Of a stretch of 64,000 bases of DNA, positions 1-11,135 are shown one piece after another. The notes below the pieces were generated by a model, which worked only from the letters and a program-made list of their open reading frames with translations, did not search any database and was not told the origin of the DNA. Position 1 is the stretch's first letter; each line of letters begins with the position of its first letter. The position numbers were made by a program, and so were the translations under genes. This stretch comes from Zonotrichia leucophrys gambelii (Eukaryota > Chordata > Aves > Passeriformes > Passerellidae). The stretch lies in NCBI RefSeq assembly GCF_028769735.1, contig NC_088179.1:1116001-1180000 (forward strand), written 5' to 3'.

Positions 1-412
1 AGTTCCCTTCAGGATGGATGCTCAGTGTTTTCCACCCCTGGGGTTGCATCAGCCAGCCCTGGCCCCTCCCAAAGTCTGTCAGGCAGCTCTCCTTTGCCAT
101 TTATCAGTGCAAACTGCTTTCTTGTCACTGCATTGGAGCTCAGGTGTTGCCATGCCCACCCCCGAGCACCCCCAAGCTTTTCCATTCCCACTGCCCCATG
201 CAAGGGACACCTGTGCAGCTTCTTTGTACCTGTCCCAGACAGCCCAGGCTGTGTGATGGCAACAATACAGGGGGAAAGGGAACTGTGGGGAGAGCAGAGG
301 GCATCTAAACTACAATAACATAACTGTACACCACTAAAGCTTTTCTTAATATTCATACAATTAGTTGTATTTTAATTGCAAGAGCCAATCATCTCATTAT
401 CCATCTATAACA
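1..412 (-). mobile_element. Solo-type retroviral LTR, copy A (cut by window edge)
   Basis: This is one of three copies of the same ~540 bp LTR in the window (copies B at 23764-24303 and C at 34364-35217). In LTR orientation it lies on the minus strand. Its 5' end, reading TGTTATAGATGG on the minus strand, is at 412. The 3' part, with the poly(A) signal, lies outside the window. It aligns base for base with copy B from 23892 onward, with roughly a dozen differences by eye over about 410 bases, so the copies are fairly young. Several short ORFs here recur in the other copies; they are LTR sequence, not genes. No internal retroviral region follows at 413. Confidence 0.85.
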
Positions 413-630
413 AAGTTGAGAAAACTATAAAATATTTTTATAGTGTTTTTATTAAAAAAAACCACTTTTATAGCCCAAAGCCAAAAGCAGCATCTCCCCT
501 TTGACACTGCCACTCCTGCTGCCACACAGAGCTCAGCAGAAATGCTGGCCAGGGTGTGGGGGACTCCAGAGTGCGGGATCTGGGAGCCATCTAGAGGAGC
601 AGGGGCGCCTGGGCAGAGCACTTTGCACAG

Positions 631-704
631 CCAGATCCTCACTGCCCTGCTAAACACAGGCTGCATTCCAGATACTCACTGCCCTGATAAACATAGGCTG
701 CATT
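631..704. repeat. Tandem duplication, 37 bp x 2
   Basis: Two adjacent 37-bp units (631-667 and 668-704) start CCAGAT and end GGCTGCATT, and differ at only a few positions. This is a local duplication, probably by replication slippage. Confidence 0.85.
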
Positions 705-1241
705 CCAATGCCTCAGCACCAAACCCCCAGCTCTAGCTCCAGACAGGTAGGACTGCAGAGCAGGTAAAAGGTGAGGCAGTGAGGAGCCATAAAGATTTCC
801 TGTGTTATTTGTACAAAATGATTGCACAACACTGAAAAGTTCATGCCTCTCTGCATCTCATATTTGTGGTTTATTTCTTCCGTTCAGTTTTACAAGCTGC
901 AGTTTGCATCAGAAATACATTTTCTTCATCAGTGCAGCAATAGGAGATGTAACCATTATGAAAATATTTGTAGATTTATTCTCACAAATTGACAGCTGAT
1001 CTGTACCAAATGAAATGTTACATTTTAGCCACAGCACTTGCTATGTAGTGTCATTTCACTCTTGAAATGTAAAGTATCAACTGTATCAATAATTAATGTT
1101 TTACTGTTGTGAAATATAAAAAGATCTTTTTTGGTCAATATGGCAATATAATATGTCAAATAAAATTTGGAACACAGCTAAAATTCAGACTCCAGCAGTT
1201 TACCTGCTCTAGGACACAATCTGTGACCACTGCACTGCAAC

Positions 1242-1255
1242 ACTCCCTCTGCTGG
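1242..1255 (-). promoter_or_regulatory. CTCF-like motif
   Basis: The minus strand reads CCAGCAGAGGGAGT, which fits the vertebrate CTCF core (CCASYAGRKGGCRS) at all but two positions (A for the core C, and T at the last S). A motif match alone does not show binding. Confidence 0.25.
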
Positions 1256-3352
1256 CAAATCTCAAGGGAAGATATTGCTTATTGCCTCATAGTGCTTCTG
1301 CCTTCAACACATGGAGAGCTTATATGTTAGATGGCTGGTTATCTTTTCATGAAAATTGGGGTATACTTTGCTTGCCTTATAAAACCAGGGCAACATTCCT
1401 TCTCACTCACACCCTTTATTTTTATTTTAATAGGGAAAAGCTCAGTTCTGTCCCAGTAAAAGACAATAACAAGTTTATGTAGAAGAGAGTGTAAAGATAT
1501 GAGCATGGCTGCTCCCGTGCAATGGGGGACTAAGCCTCACTTTTTGTACCAAAAATGAAATCTAACACACTTGGCCACAGGGAAGGTCCTGCCTCAGAGT
1601 CATGGAGCAAATGTCCCTCTGTCTGTGTGAATTTTACCATGAACCTTTCTGCAAGGCAGATGCTCTTACAGGAGGTTGAAGCTGCCTTGCAGAAGCACCA
1701 CTCAGCTGTGCACAGACCAAAAGTCTGACCTAGGAACTGTGTGAATGCTCCTCCAAAGACAGGGCCCATGCTGAACTCGGTGCTCTGCAGCTCAGGAACC
1801 TCGAGTACTGACATCCATCAAGCAGTGCAAGTTTGTATACTCTCTAAAAGGCCATTCTGGCTGCTACTCTGCCCTGAATGAACACAGCATCCACAGTTGG
1901 CTTCCCTTCACAGTGTTTAAAGGCTTGACCCCTTAGCTGAGTGGGAATCCTAAGGATTCCTGGTGAAAAAATGAAGACCTGCTCCAGAAGACCAGGCAGC
2001 GAGTGCTGTGATGGTGTGTCCTTCCATGGCAACTCTGCTGCAACTACATTTTTGTCACTACATTTTAGAACAGACATATTTACCTTTTTCAACCTCAATT
2101 AGTTTGGGGTTTTTTTCAGAGTGCTGTTGAGAAATTATAGAAGGATTACTGACTTGAAGGAGTATAAAGGCAGGAAATATTTTATAGACAGGGCAAACAC
2201 CTCCAAAGAAAAAAGACCTCACTGAAGACAATGGTTCAAGAAATCCCAAGTGTATGTGTGCATATAGATGTAGCCACAAGACATCCACTGATATTCCCTC
2301 AGCTATCATCAATTCCGTGTTCAGTACTGGAACTGCAGTGAAATTGGAAGCTGAAGGTCATGAGATATATGGTTTGTTTATCTTATAACCACTCTAACCA
2401 CTCAGTCCACTTTTAGAACCAGTTGTTTTTTGTTTAGTCAAGAATTCAATCAGCAGAGTGTAAATCAGAGTGTTAATTAAAGAGGACTCTGAAGGAAAGG
2501 GCCTACATGAAGCCCAGGAAATGCAAGGCAGTAATTGATACAAAATCCTGCCTTTCTTGACTTCTTCCTGCCATCACTGAGAACATCACCACAAATTATC
2601 CAATACACTCAGCCACTGCAGCTCCCTCTTCATTACATTGTTTGCTTTTGAACTAATGTTTCTGTGGTCATGCTTGTCCTTTTTATCAGCCCTGCTGATA
2701 GGACTACTCCAAACACCCTTCCTCTGGCACATCCTGCTCAGTTCCTAGATGCTGCAAGGCCATGAGCAACAGTGCTGGATAAACATGGTGAGAGTGTCTG
2801 CCCGAGGTGTTTAACTATGTAAGACAGAGGGAGGGAAATAGGGAGAGGGAGGAAGTGCTATGTTCATTAACTGGTTCAGGGAAAATTGTTTGCTCTAGTC
2901 ATACCAGAGCACCTGCAGCAGAGCCAGACATTGAACCACCTCAGTCCCTGCTCATTAATTGTATCTTTTAATTTCTCTGTTCGGTCTAATCACTCTCTAA
3001 AGGTTTCAGATGTCCCCACACAGAATAATGCGTAAACAGAGGAGAAAACCTCAGGACCGTAAGGAAAGAGATGTGGCTAAAAGCTGTGCAAATGCACATC
3101 AGCTGGAGCCTCTCTGGGTTGCCAGCACAGAAATGCCCCTCACACAACTGTAGACTCTCTCCTATGGCATTTTAAGGAGGCGTGATGTCAAAGTGGAGGC
3201 AGCAGAGAATGGGAAAAATTAAGTAGAAAGAAAGAACAAATAGGGAGGAGAAGTATAGCACCATATTTGGCATTGTTGAGGTGATTTTAGCGGGGCTCTG
3301 AGTGACACTCAGTGAAACATGCACTTCTACCATGAGCTATCAGTAACAGGAG

Positions 3353-3738
3353 TGTGACAGTGTTCACAGGGGTTCTTGGATTGAGCAAAGAAACGAGGAT
3401 CTGACTCCATGTTTCAGAAGGCCTGATTTATTATTTTGTTATATATATTACATTAAAACTATACTAAAAGAATAGAAGAAAGGATTTCCTCAGAAGGCTA
3501 GCTAAGAATAGAATAGGAGAGAATGATAACAAAGGCTTGTGTCCCAGACTCTCTGTCCGAGCCAGCTGACTGTGATTGGCCATGAATTAGAAACAACCAC
3601 ACGAGACCAATCACAAATGCACCTGTTGCATTCCACAGCAGCAGATAACCATTGTTTACATTTTGTTCCTGAGGCCTCCCAGCTTCTCAGGAGGAAAAAT
3701 CCTAAGGAAAGGATTTTCCATAAAAGATGTCTGCAACA
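3353..3738 (-). mobile_element. Solo LTR, second family (about 386 bp)
   Basis: Read on the minus strand, the element starts TGTTGCAGACATC, carries AATAAA (complement of 3427-3432) and ends CACTGTCACA, so it has the TG...CA termini of an LTR. I recognise the sequence as an LTR family abundant in passerine genomes; I do not give a Repbase name. AGGAG flanks it at 3348-3352 and 3740-3744, with one extra T at the right edge, which fits a 5-bp target-site duplication as made by ERVL-type elements. There is no internal retroviral sequence on either side, so this is a solo LTR left by recombination. ORFs within it are shadows. Confidence 0.85.
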
Positions 3739-6700
3739 TAGGAGCATCATTTTTTCATATGTCTCAGTCTAAGACATATGCCATTACTGCACGTTCTAGA
3801 TAGCAACTCTTAAGTAAGAGCTTTACTAACAAAGTCAGCCTGGGTTTGATAGTTAGATAAGGCTTTTTCCTCCTTTTGGTGTCACGTGCTTCATCTTCAG
3901 GTTGACTCCTGGTCTGAATGCGTCCATGTGCATAAAACACACGAGGCTTCCCCTCATGACCTTCAGTGGTTGTTTCTTACACGTTTGGCTCTGGGCTCCT
4001 GCAAGTGTTACACAAACAGAAACTCAGAGGACAGGCTGAGCAGCCAAAGGCAGCTCCTAAAAACTGACAACATGAGATCTGGAGCCAGCAGAAAAATGAG
4101 GAACGTGGGAAAAAGGATGACTTGCAGACATGGGACCAGGACAGGCTAGGTTCTGCTCAGGAAATGAATTGAATCCAGCGCAACTTTGCATTCTCACACC
4201 TTATTTGAGTTTAGCCCAGCTGGGTGACATGGGATATTCCAGTGCCAGCAGCCTGCTCACTCCCTTCCTCCTGTCTCCAGAGTGGTAGAAAAATCTTCTT
4301 CCTCAATGAGCTTTTCAAAGCAGAAGAGATCAAATAACATGCCAGCTTATATAAAATAACAACTTTCAAGGAAAACTGAGCTAGCAACACTGTTGCAGAG
4401 CACGGATTCAGCTGCCTGAAGCTGTGCCATTTGCAAAGACCTTTTTTGCCCACTGTTTCCACTTCTCTCTTGACAGGAAATAAAAGGGCTGTTTACAGAG
4501 ATTTTAATGAGGCACAAGAACTGCAGCAGCAGCGGGCCTGATGTTTGTGGGGTCAGGGTGCCCTGGTTCTATGCAAGGTTAAGTCCTTTCTATGTGGCAC
4601 AGGGCAGAGCAAGCCTTTGGTGCCAGGGTGGCAGCCCTGACACCCTGAGGCTGAATGTGCTGTACACTGTGCAGGTGGCACCGAGCCCTTCAGCTGCGGG
4701 GGCTCAGGGAGTGCCTCCTGTGCCTTTTTCTGGTGCAGCTGCTCAGTGTCCAGCTCACTGCCTTACTTCTCCTTTGATCTTGGGTACCTGATTTCACCTC
4801 TGTTCCTTCTCTCTGTAACAATGGCAACACCTCCAGACCCTGAGCTGCACTGTAATACCGGATTAAGTGACAAGGCACAGGGGAATGAAATCTCCTGACT
4901 CATGAGATGAACTGAGGTCACAGAAGCTCAACCTTATTTCTCAAAATCCACAGGAGCTGGATGAATCTGTGACCAAAATGCCCCCTTCTCTCTCCAAGTT
5001 CCTGCCTTTTCTCAGGACCCTTTTATCCCAGTGCTGATTTCATGTGATGTCCTTGGTTTGATTTAGGTTGGATGTAGTGACTGCAGTGTGAATCTACCAG
5101 CTGTGCTTTTGCCACAAGGCTCCTGTCTCATTCATGTTTCCAGGGGGTTCTAGCACTTCCAACATGCAGGTGGCTGAAACAATAGCTACAGCAGTTACAG
5201 GGGATGGGGAACCTGAGCTTGGCACAGGTGAGGTCTCAGCTGGAACATTCAAGACAGCTTAATGTGATTCCTACATCAGGATATGTGGAGCAAGTAGCAA
5301 TAGTCAAAATAAGAGCAAGGATTATTTAGGATGAGTCATGGGGAAGGATTGAAAATACAGTGTGCATCCCAGAGAGAGAGAGTACAGTGTGAAAACAATC
5401 TGTAACTGCTGGTACAAGGAAGCAATCTTCTCTCTGAGTGTATGATAAATAAAACAAGATTTAATGGATTTAAATTGAAGCAGACAAGACTGAAGTTAAA
5501 CAAAATCAATAAACCACCAACAATATGGGTAATGAAAAACTGGGACAGGTTGCCTAGAGGATAGCATGGAACCATCACTTTCAGTGTTTAAGTACAGATT
5601 AGACACACCTGGCAGGAGTGACTCAGGGAGAGCTGATCTCCAGTGGTAGGACAGGTGAGAAGATCTTTTTTGGCTCCTTCTAATCCAGTAATTAGTGTCT
5701 TGTACGTGCTTATTAATCTATTTTACAACAATACACAGGCCAGGGAGGGATACACAGACATGACATGGAAGAGTGGGCCTGAGCAAGGAACTCCTGCAGC
5801 AATCCAGATTTACAGGCAACCCATGTGTCAGGTGCTGAGCTCAGAAAGGGCCCAAGAATATCCACAGATGAGAGGAGAGGTCTAGAAAAGGTGACATGAG
5901 AAAAAACTGAATGTCTGTTGCTAAGGCAAGAGAAAACCTCACGGTGCAGAATGGCACATCCCACCCAGTCGTCATCACTGAAGCTGTTTATTCCAATGGT
6001 TGAAACTGCAGTATTATAAAAAAGGTATCCAAAGGGACAGAAATGTCCATGTCCCAAATCCTTTGGCAGAATCCACCTTGGCACATCTGCCCTACACTCT
6101 GAGTTGTGCCTCTGGGTCACAGAAAATGTACATTGTGGTGGAGATTTTCCCCCTGGCAGAAAGAATTTCATACCCCTCAGAAACACAAATTATGTCCATT
6201 TAGTTCCTCAGGAGGGAGGAACTGCTCCTTGGCCCATTTACCACCTAGGGAGATTCTAGGATTGCAGCAAGTGTTCATTTTGGCTTCCCTAGACTGTATC
6301 AATGAAGCAGTAATTTATTTTCTGAAATGCAAGGAGCAGAAACTGCTGCCCTGGAAAGGTTAACTACAAGAGCATAATCATTCCTTGGGTCAGTGGGGAG
6401 GAACTGGCTTCCCACATTGTAAGGTTAGAGAGACAGCTGGAGGATGTGAGAGAAGCTCTAATAAATTGTGACACAATTTCTCCAACTTGGCAACATTTAG
6501 GAAGGAGAAAAAGCTCTTGCAGAAGAAAATCCAGGGCAGCAAGATCATGAGCAGACTGGGCATGGTTATTCCAAGTCGTTCATTCCTTGGCTGTTCCCAG
6601 GCCCCCAAACTGCCCTGTGTATCTCCCCAGGATCAGCAAATCACTTCACATGGCAAGGAATGCAGAGTGAGATGGGAGCAGGATCCAGTCACTCAATCCA

Positions 6701-8489
6701 CACCACAATTCCCCACCTAGCCAGGGCCAATTTGAAAGCACAGAAAGATCTGAAAGCTTATCAGATCAGAGAAATATGCCTTTTAAGCCAAAGCCCAGCT
6801 TTCAGCACCATAGAATCAGGAATACAGTAACTATAGCTCCTACCTGATGATTTTGCTTGGCACAGCACTGCCTTAAAACCATCACAAGATCAGAAAAAGA
6901 ATCTTGCAGAAGTTGTGTCTCATTTCATACTCTCTTAAGGTCAGTTCAAGAAAAATGGCACACAGACCTGCATGAACATCCAAAAAGCTCTAAACTTTGG
7001 TTAACAAAACAGAGCTCGATTTTGCTCTTAACCACAAAGATCAAGTGACATTTAAAAGGAAACAAAAAGATGCAAATCATACATTTTCAAGTCTTTGAAG
7101 ATCCTGCTGGCACTGCCTCAGGTCGAAGTACTTCTCACTACAGCTCATTTCCCTTCAGTCAGCCTTTTCACTGCTCCAATGCTGATTACACAAAGAGTAC
7201 CAGACATTTTTAGGCTCAATAATGTTTTCATTACCTGTCAGGAATAGCACTAATAACAGGCATTAGAGGTACAATATTCAATTGTTCAGGACAATCTAAA
7301 CATTTAATGACATTATGGCAGCTAATCACAAATAATTGTCTTAGGGAAGGCAGGGCAGCTGTGAGGGGATGCAGTTTGTTTGTTCAGCTCCTGCAAGATT
7401 TCAGCAAGGACAAAGTAAGAAGCACTGGGAGAAATGTCTTCAAGCCATTCACAAATATTTCCTCGTAGTCTTTTAGAGAGGAACTACTTCAGCTTGCTCC
7501 TCTGCAGCCCAGAGATGATCACCTTGTTTGAAAAGAGCCTAATTCTACATCGACTGTGCTTTTTATTCTCTTATTTTACTCTCATTTCTGCTTACATTTG
7601 TCCTTTTATTGGATCTGGCTCTATCAAATTTTCTTATCATTGTTTCCTTTCTTCCTAACCCTGTTATATTATCTTACACAAATGGTTAGTTACACTGATC
7701 TAGCAAAGAGAAATCAAATAGAGGGTGATTATCAGAACCAAAGAGGATGAAATCATTTCTTTAATGAAAAAGAAAGAAAACCAACCAACCAACCAAACCA
7801 AGCATACACACATAAAAAATAAAATAACCTTTAAAAGGAAAAAAGAGAAATAGGAACTGATCTTGCTTTCCTCTGCCACTATATAGAAGTAGGAAGTTTA
7901 GGCTAGAATAGAACAGAATACCATAGAGAGAGAGATGTTACAGCAGAACTTCTTTGGACTCAATCTTATTTGACAGGTACCTGAGATATAGATACAGTTC
8001 TATGATGCCCACTGGCCTGTCCCCTTCTTATATGTCAGTCTTTATGATCTTCACTTACAGATATCTGTATAAATCTGATGCTCCATTCACAACCATTTCA
8101 AAGCACAATGACTGTGAAGCAATGGAGATTTCTACAAATCTAAGCTCTTACAGAAGTGAGTTTTACTCCTATGTGTTATAAAGGGTTAAGAAGATTTTCT
8201 TCAGGCTGTGGAGAGCCTCCTTTAGTACCAATCTAAAAACTTCATTTATAACGTCACTTCTCTGGCAGGTCCTTTAGCAGAAGCCTCCAGCCATCACATC
8301 AATGCCCCAAACCCAGTGCAGACACTGCTCTTCCAATTGTCAACACATGACCAAAAGCCTTCATGCAAGATTTAAGTCTTGCAAAAGGGAAAAAGCAAAA
8401 GTCAAGCATGTAAAAGTGTTCAAGTACTGCAGAATAACCTGGAGGGCTGCAACTTAGCTGAGGGTTGGGATCTGAACAAAGAGCAGACC
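3739..8489. other. Unique non-coding stretch with an old CR1 piece
   Basis: Apart from the CR1 fragment near 5.5 kb, I see only short low-complexity runs, such as AG repeats at 5371-5382 and CCAA repeats near 7780-7798. The minus-strand ORF 5713-6186 (157 codons) has no family I recognise and its composition is Cys/Ser/Leu-rich like translated non-coding DNA. A minus-strand pseudo-exon candidate at 4767-4812 has reasonable splice sites but no further support. Confidence 0.55.
5455..5680 (+). mobile_element. Old CR1 LINE 3' fragment
   Basis: The phrase ACTGGGACAGGTTGCC near 5537-5553, followed by a segment like 'catcactttcagtgtttaagtacag', matches the CR1 3' region (the usual phrases being 'ctggaacaggttgccc' and 'ccatccctggaagtgttcaagg'), in plus orientation. 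It is well diverged and its edges are approximate. No CR1 reverse-transcriptase ORF is present. Confidence 0.6.
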
Positions 8490-9240
8490 GGCTGTTTGAG
8501 TGGCCAGCTCCCAGGAGCCCATGTAGAGTTTTCTGTCCCTCTGTCCCAGGCCCTTTACAACCAGCAGCCTACCTGCATGCTCCTGACTCTCCTGGGGGTT
8601 GTTTTCGGACACCTCACTTGCCAGCCCAGGTGCTGACTCCTCGCAACTGCTGCAGATGGCATTGGGCTGTGACAAAATGGGATGAAGTGATTTTGCTTCT
8701 CTTGATCACATTTTGCTGTGAGGGCAAGAGGCTTTCTCTGTCTCCAGCAGTACCACTGATTACAGCAATTAAAATTTCTTATCTTCCAAATTTTACTAGT
8801 GGTGCTGCAGTTTTCCCACTGCCTTGTCAGAACTGGAATAAACCAAGGACAATTTTTCTGCAACACTCTCTCCATCTGTGGTCCCATCTCCACTGCCTGG
8901 GCCAGAGTCAAGGTATCAGGTTCCACCAAGAGCTGCTCCTGAGTTCTCTGGCCTGCTGCTTTGTCAGTCAGCTGATGCAGGATCTGCTCTTCCTGCCAGC
9001 AGCCAAAAGCACAGGCTGATGCCAATTCTTGCAGTGCTGAAGCAAAGGTTGTGAGAGTTTCACCTGGCATTTGTTCCCTCTGCCTGAACTGGAACCTCTG
9101 TGAAGCCACACTCCCTGTGGGCTTAATGTGCCCTGAAATCTTCTTCATTTTTTCTCCAAAGGAGGTAGCTGAAATCAAGGTGCAAAAAATCCTCTGAGCT
9201 TTCACATCCAAAGTGAAAGAACAGTTCCTGGAGAAGCTTC
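8490..9240 (-). pseudogene. Ty3/gypsy-type retrotransposon Gag relic
   Basis: A 218-codon minus-strand ORF (9211 to 8555) has the layout of the capsid part of vertebrate Ty3/gypsy Gag. Residues 4-12 (KAQRIFCTL) match the usual 'GxxQRIFxTL' block. Residues 39-52 (RFQFRQREQMPGET) match the 'RxxFxxRxQxPGE' block, followed by FASALQELASACAFG (56-70), and then by a segment like the family's 'RDQL...R.RLL.E..LTL..A' stretch. Toward the C-terminus a damaged zinc knuckle is visible (CDQEKQNHFIPFC: second Cys lost, one residue short). A second CxxC continues in another frame near 8650 (ICSSCEE), with the His and last Cys replaced, so at least one frameshift has occurred. Protease, reverse transcriptase and LTRs are not visible nearby. 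Family knowledge: such elements are common in fish and reptiles but very rare in birds. It may be a dead copy; a domesticated gene is possible but the broken knuckles argue against it. Confidence 0.65.
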
Positions 9241-9563
9241 AGGTTTCAGCCATCTGCATCAGCCAGATCTCACCATCAGCCACTGGCACAGGGAACCTGG
9301 GAGATCTCACAGCTCCAGGACCTAAACCTGCCAGCAAGATGCAATGGGAGCGCCCCAGCCTCCAATGCCACAGCCGTGTAAGTTCCACTGGTACTCCCAC
9401 TGCCTCTGAGCTTGCCACCCAAAGGCTCCTGCCTTCCAGCCCAGGCTGTCTGGCAGGGCAGGAAACACAGTGCTCCTCCCATGCAGGCAGCAAGGGTAGG
9501 GGCAGGTGAGTAAAAGAGAAAATTAAATGGGAAGGAAATAAGAAGATGATATGGAAAGACTGT

Positions 9564-9599
9564 TTCCCCTGCTAGGGAGTGTTCCCCTGCTAGGGAGTG
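9564..9599. repeat. Tandem duplication, 18 bp x 2
   Basis: The unit TTCCCCTGCTAGGGAGTG occurs twice in direct succession with no mismatch, so the duplication is recent. Confidence 0.9.
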
Positions 9600-10614
9600 T
9601 TTGCTGGATGCCCTAAAATTAAAGCTTGTCAAATATTTACAGCAAGTCAAACATATACCCCAGTAATGGTTTATATAATTTATAAATGATTTATACATAA
9701 TGGTTTTACACACATTGCTTGCAATAATTAACAGCACAATGTTCACAGCAAACAATCCCTCATGTCACCAGTACAGATGTGGGGAGTGTGCAGGACCAGA
9801 GCAGCAAGGACAGAGAGCAGACCCACAGTGTGCAAGAGCAGCACAGCCCTGGGAGCACCTTTGTATGACCAGTTCTTTCTCAGGATGGAGTCTGCAGCTG
9901 CCTCAATTCTGTGGCTTTTTTCACAAATCACACAAGAGCTACAACTGGAAACACTGCAGCTTGTAAGTAAGTGTTGCAGAAAAGATCATGAGAAAGAAGA
10001 TGGCTTTGTTGCCCCGCATGTTAGTGAATATGTGTGGTACAGAGAATGATTTTTAGGCTTTTTTCATATTTTAGTGGGTGTCTGGTGTATCCCAGCCAAA
10101 GACCTGAGAGGTCTGTGCACCCCGTCCTGCAATCAGGGAGAATAAATGGTTCTCTGCAGCAAATCCCTGCACAGACCAAGCTGATCACAGTTTTAAAATA
10201 TCCTTTCTCAATGAACCAGACAACTCCATTAGTTGAGTCAGGAGCACTGATCAATTTTGTAATAATGGCAACATAAAAAAATTTATTTGGCTAAAAAATT
10301 ATTCCTGAGCAACACTGGAGGGGCTCACAAATGTATTTATACCTGCCCAGTGCCTCACCATGCCCCTTAGCAGGAACATACTAGCTTTTCCAGTAAAGTC
10401 TAGGTCACAAAACAAGCTTAGGTGGAGGTGGAATGCTGAAATACTTAAAAGCTTTTGCATTTTTCAAAGACTTGAACTTTAAGAGGTTTAAAAAGTATAG
10501 TCCCAGCAATTTATTAAAGGAGGATTTAAGTTCCAATTAATCTGGAGAGTCTCAGACCCATTTTTAGCAATAAGATTTACTGTACAGAGATTAATTGTGA
10601 CTGTGGGATGGTGC

Positions 10615-10687
10615 TATGCAGGGCCAGGAGTTGGACCCAATGACCCTTGAGGGTCCCTTCAAACTCAGCTTGTTTTGTGATTCTGTA
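10615..10687 (+). mobile_element. CR1 LINE 3' end
   Basis: Contains 'ggccaggagttggaccca', 'tgacccttgagggtccc' and 'tgtgattctgt', the standard CR1 3' tail including the start of its 8-bp terminal repeat. Plus orientation; only the last ~75 bases are present, as in most 5'-truncated CR1 copies. Confidence 0.85.
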
Positions 10688-11029
10688 ATTACACAGATTT
10701 TGGTTATTTTCATAAGAGAACTCCAAACATTACCCCATGGGCATAACTTTCTGCCACTCAGAATTTACAGTGTCCTCTGTTTTTACAGGGCCAGCTGATT
10801 TGAAGATAGTAAGCTAAATGAAAAAAGGAGATGAAGGTAAACATTCCAAAAAGCTAAAAATTGAAAATACCAGAGTGCCTTAATGGCTTTGCTCAGAACA
10901 CTCCAGTGTACAGTTATGTTGTAGTCACAAGATTTTTGTCTGAAATGCTGTGAAGTAGAATTCTTAATAGCTCTTTATTAGAGCTGGAGAAAACTATCAG
11001 TGAAATACACTGATATTATTAGATGATAC

Positions 11030-11135
11030 TAATATTCTATAATATAACAATAATATTAATGGTATGCTAATAGTAGTATTATATATTGTATTATTAATAG
11101 TACATTAATAGCAATAATGTACTATTAACAATAGT
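11030..11135. repeat. AT-rich tract with perfect 14-bp inverted repeat
   Basis: An interrupted ATT/AAT-rich microsatellite-like region. Within it, 11094-11107 (TTAATAGTACATTA) and 11115-11128 are perfect inverted copies separated by 7 bases, able to form a hairpin. Confidence 0.8.

Larger units (their letters stand above)
413..3352. other. Unique non-coding stretch
   Basis: No recognisable gene. The stretch holds a 37-bp tandem duplication (631-704), a CTCF-like site (1242-1255) and short ORFs with random-looking composition. One minus-strand segment at 2084-2123 has a good pyrimidine-rich acceptor and a GTAAAT donor with an open frame, but at 40 bp it is indistinguishable from a pseudo-exon. 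Confidence 0.6.

Noticed and set aside
9..356. ORFs of 80-115 codons repeated at 9-356, 23886-24272 and 34419-34830
   Set aside because: They lie wholly inside the three LTR copies. Their similarity is explained by copy similarity, and the frames are broken differently in each.
5713..6186. 157-codon minus-strand ORF
   Set aside because: No recognisable domain; composition is typical of translated non-coding DNA next to an old CR1 fragment, and there is no splice or promoter support.
8465..9019. 184-codon plus-strand ORF
   Set aside because: It is the antisense shadow of the Gag relic and shows no family features.
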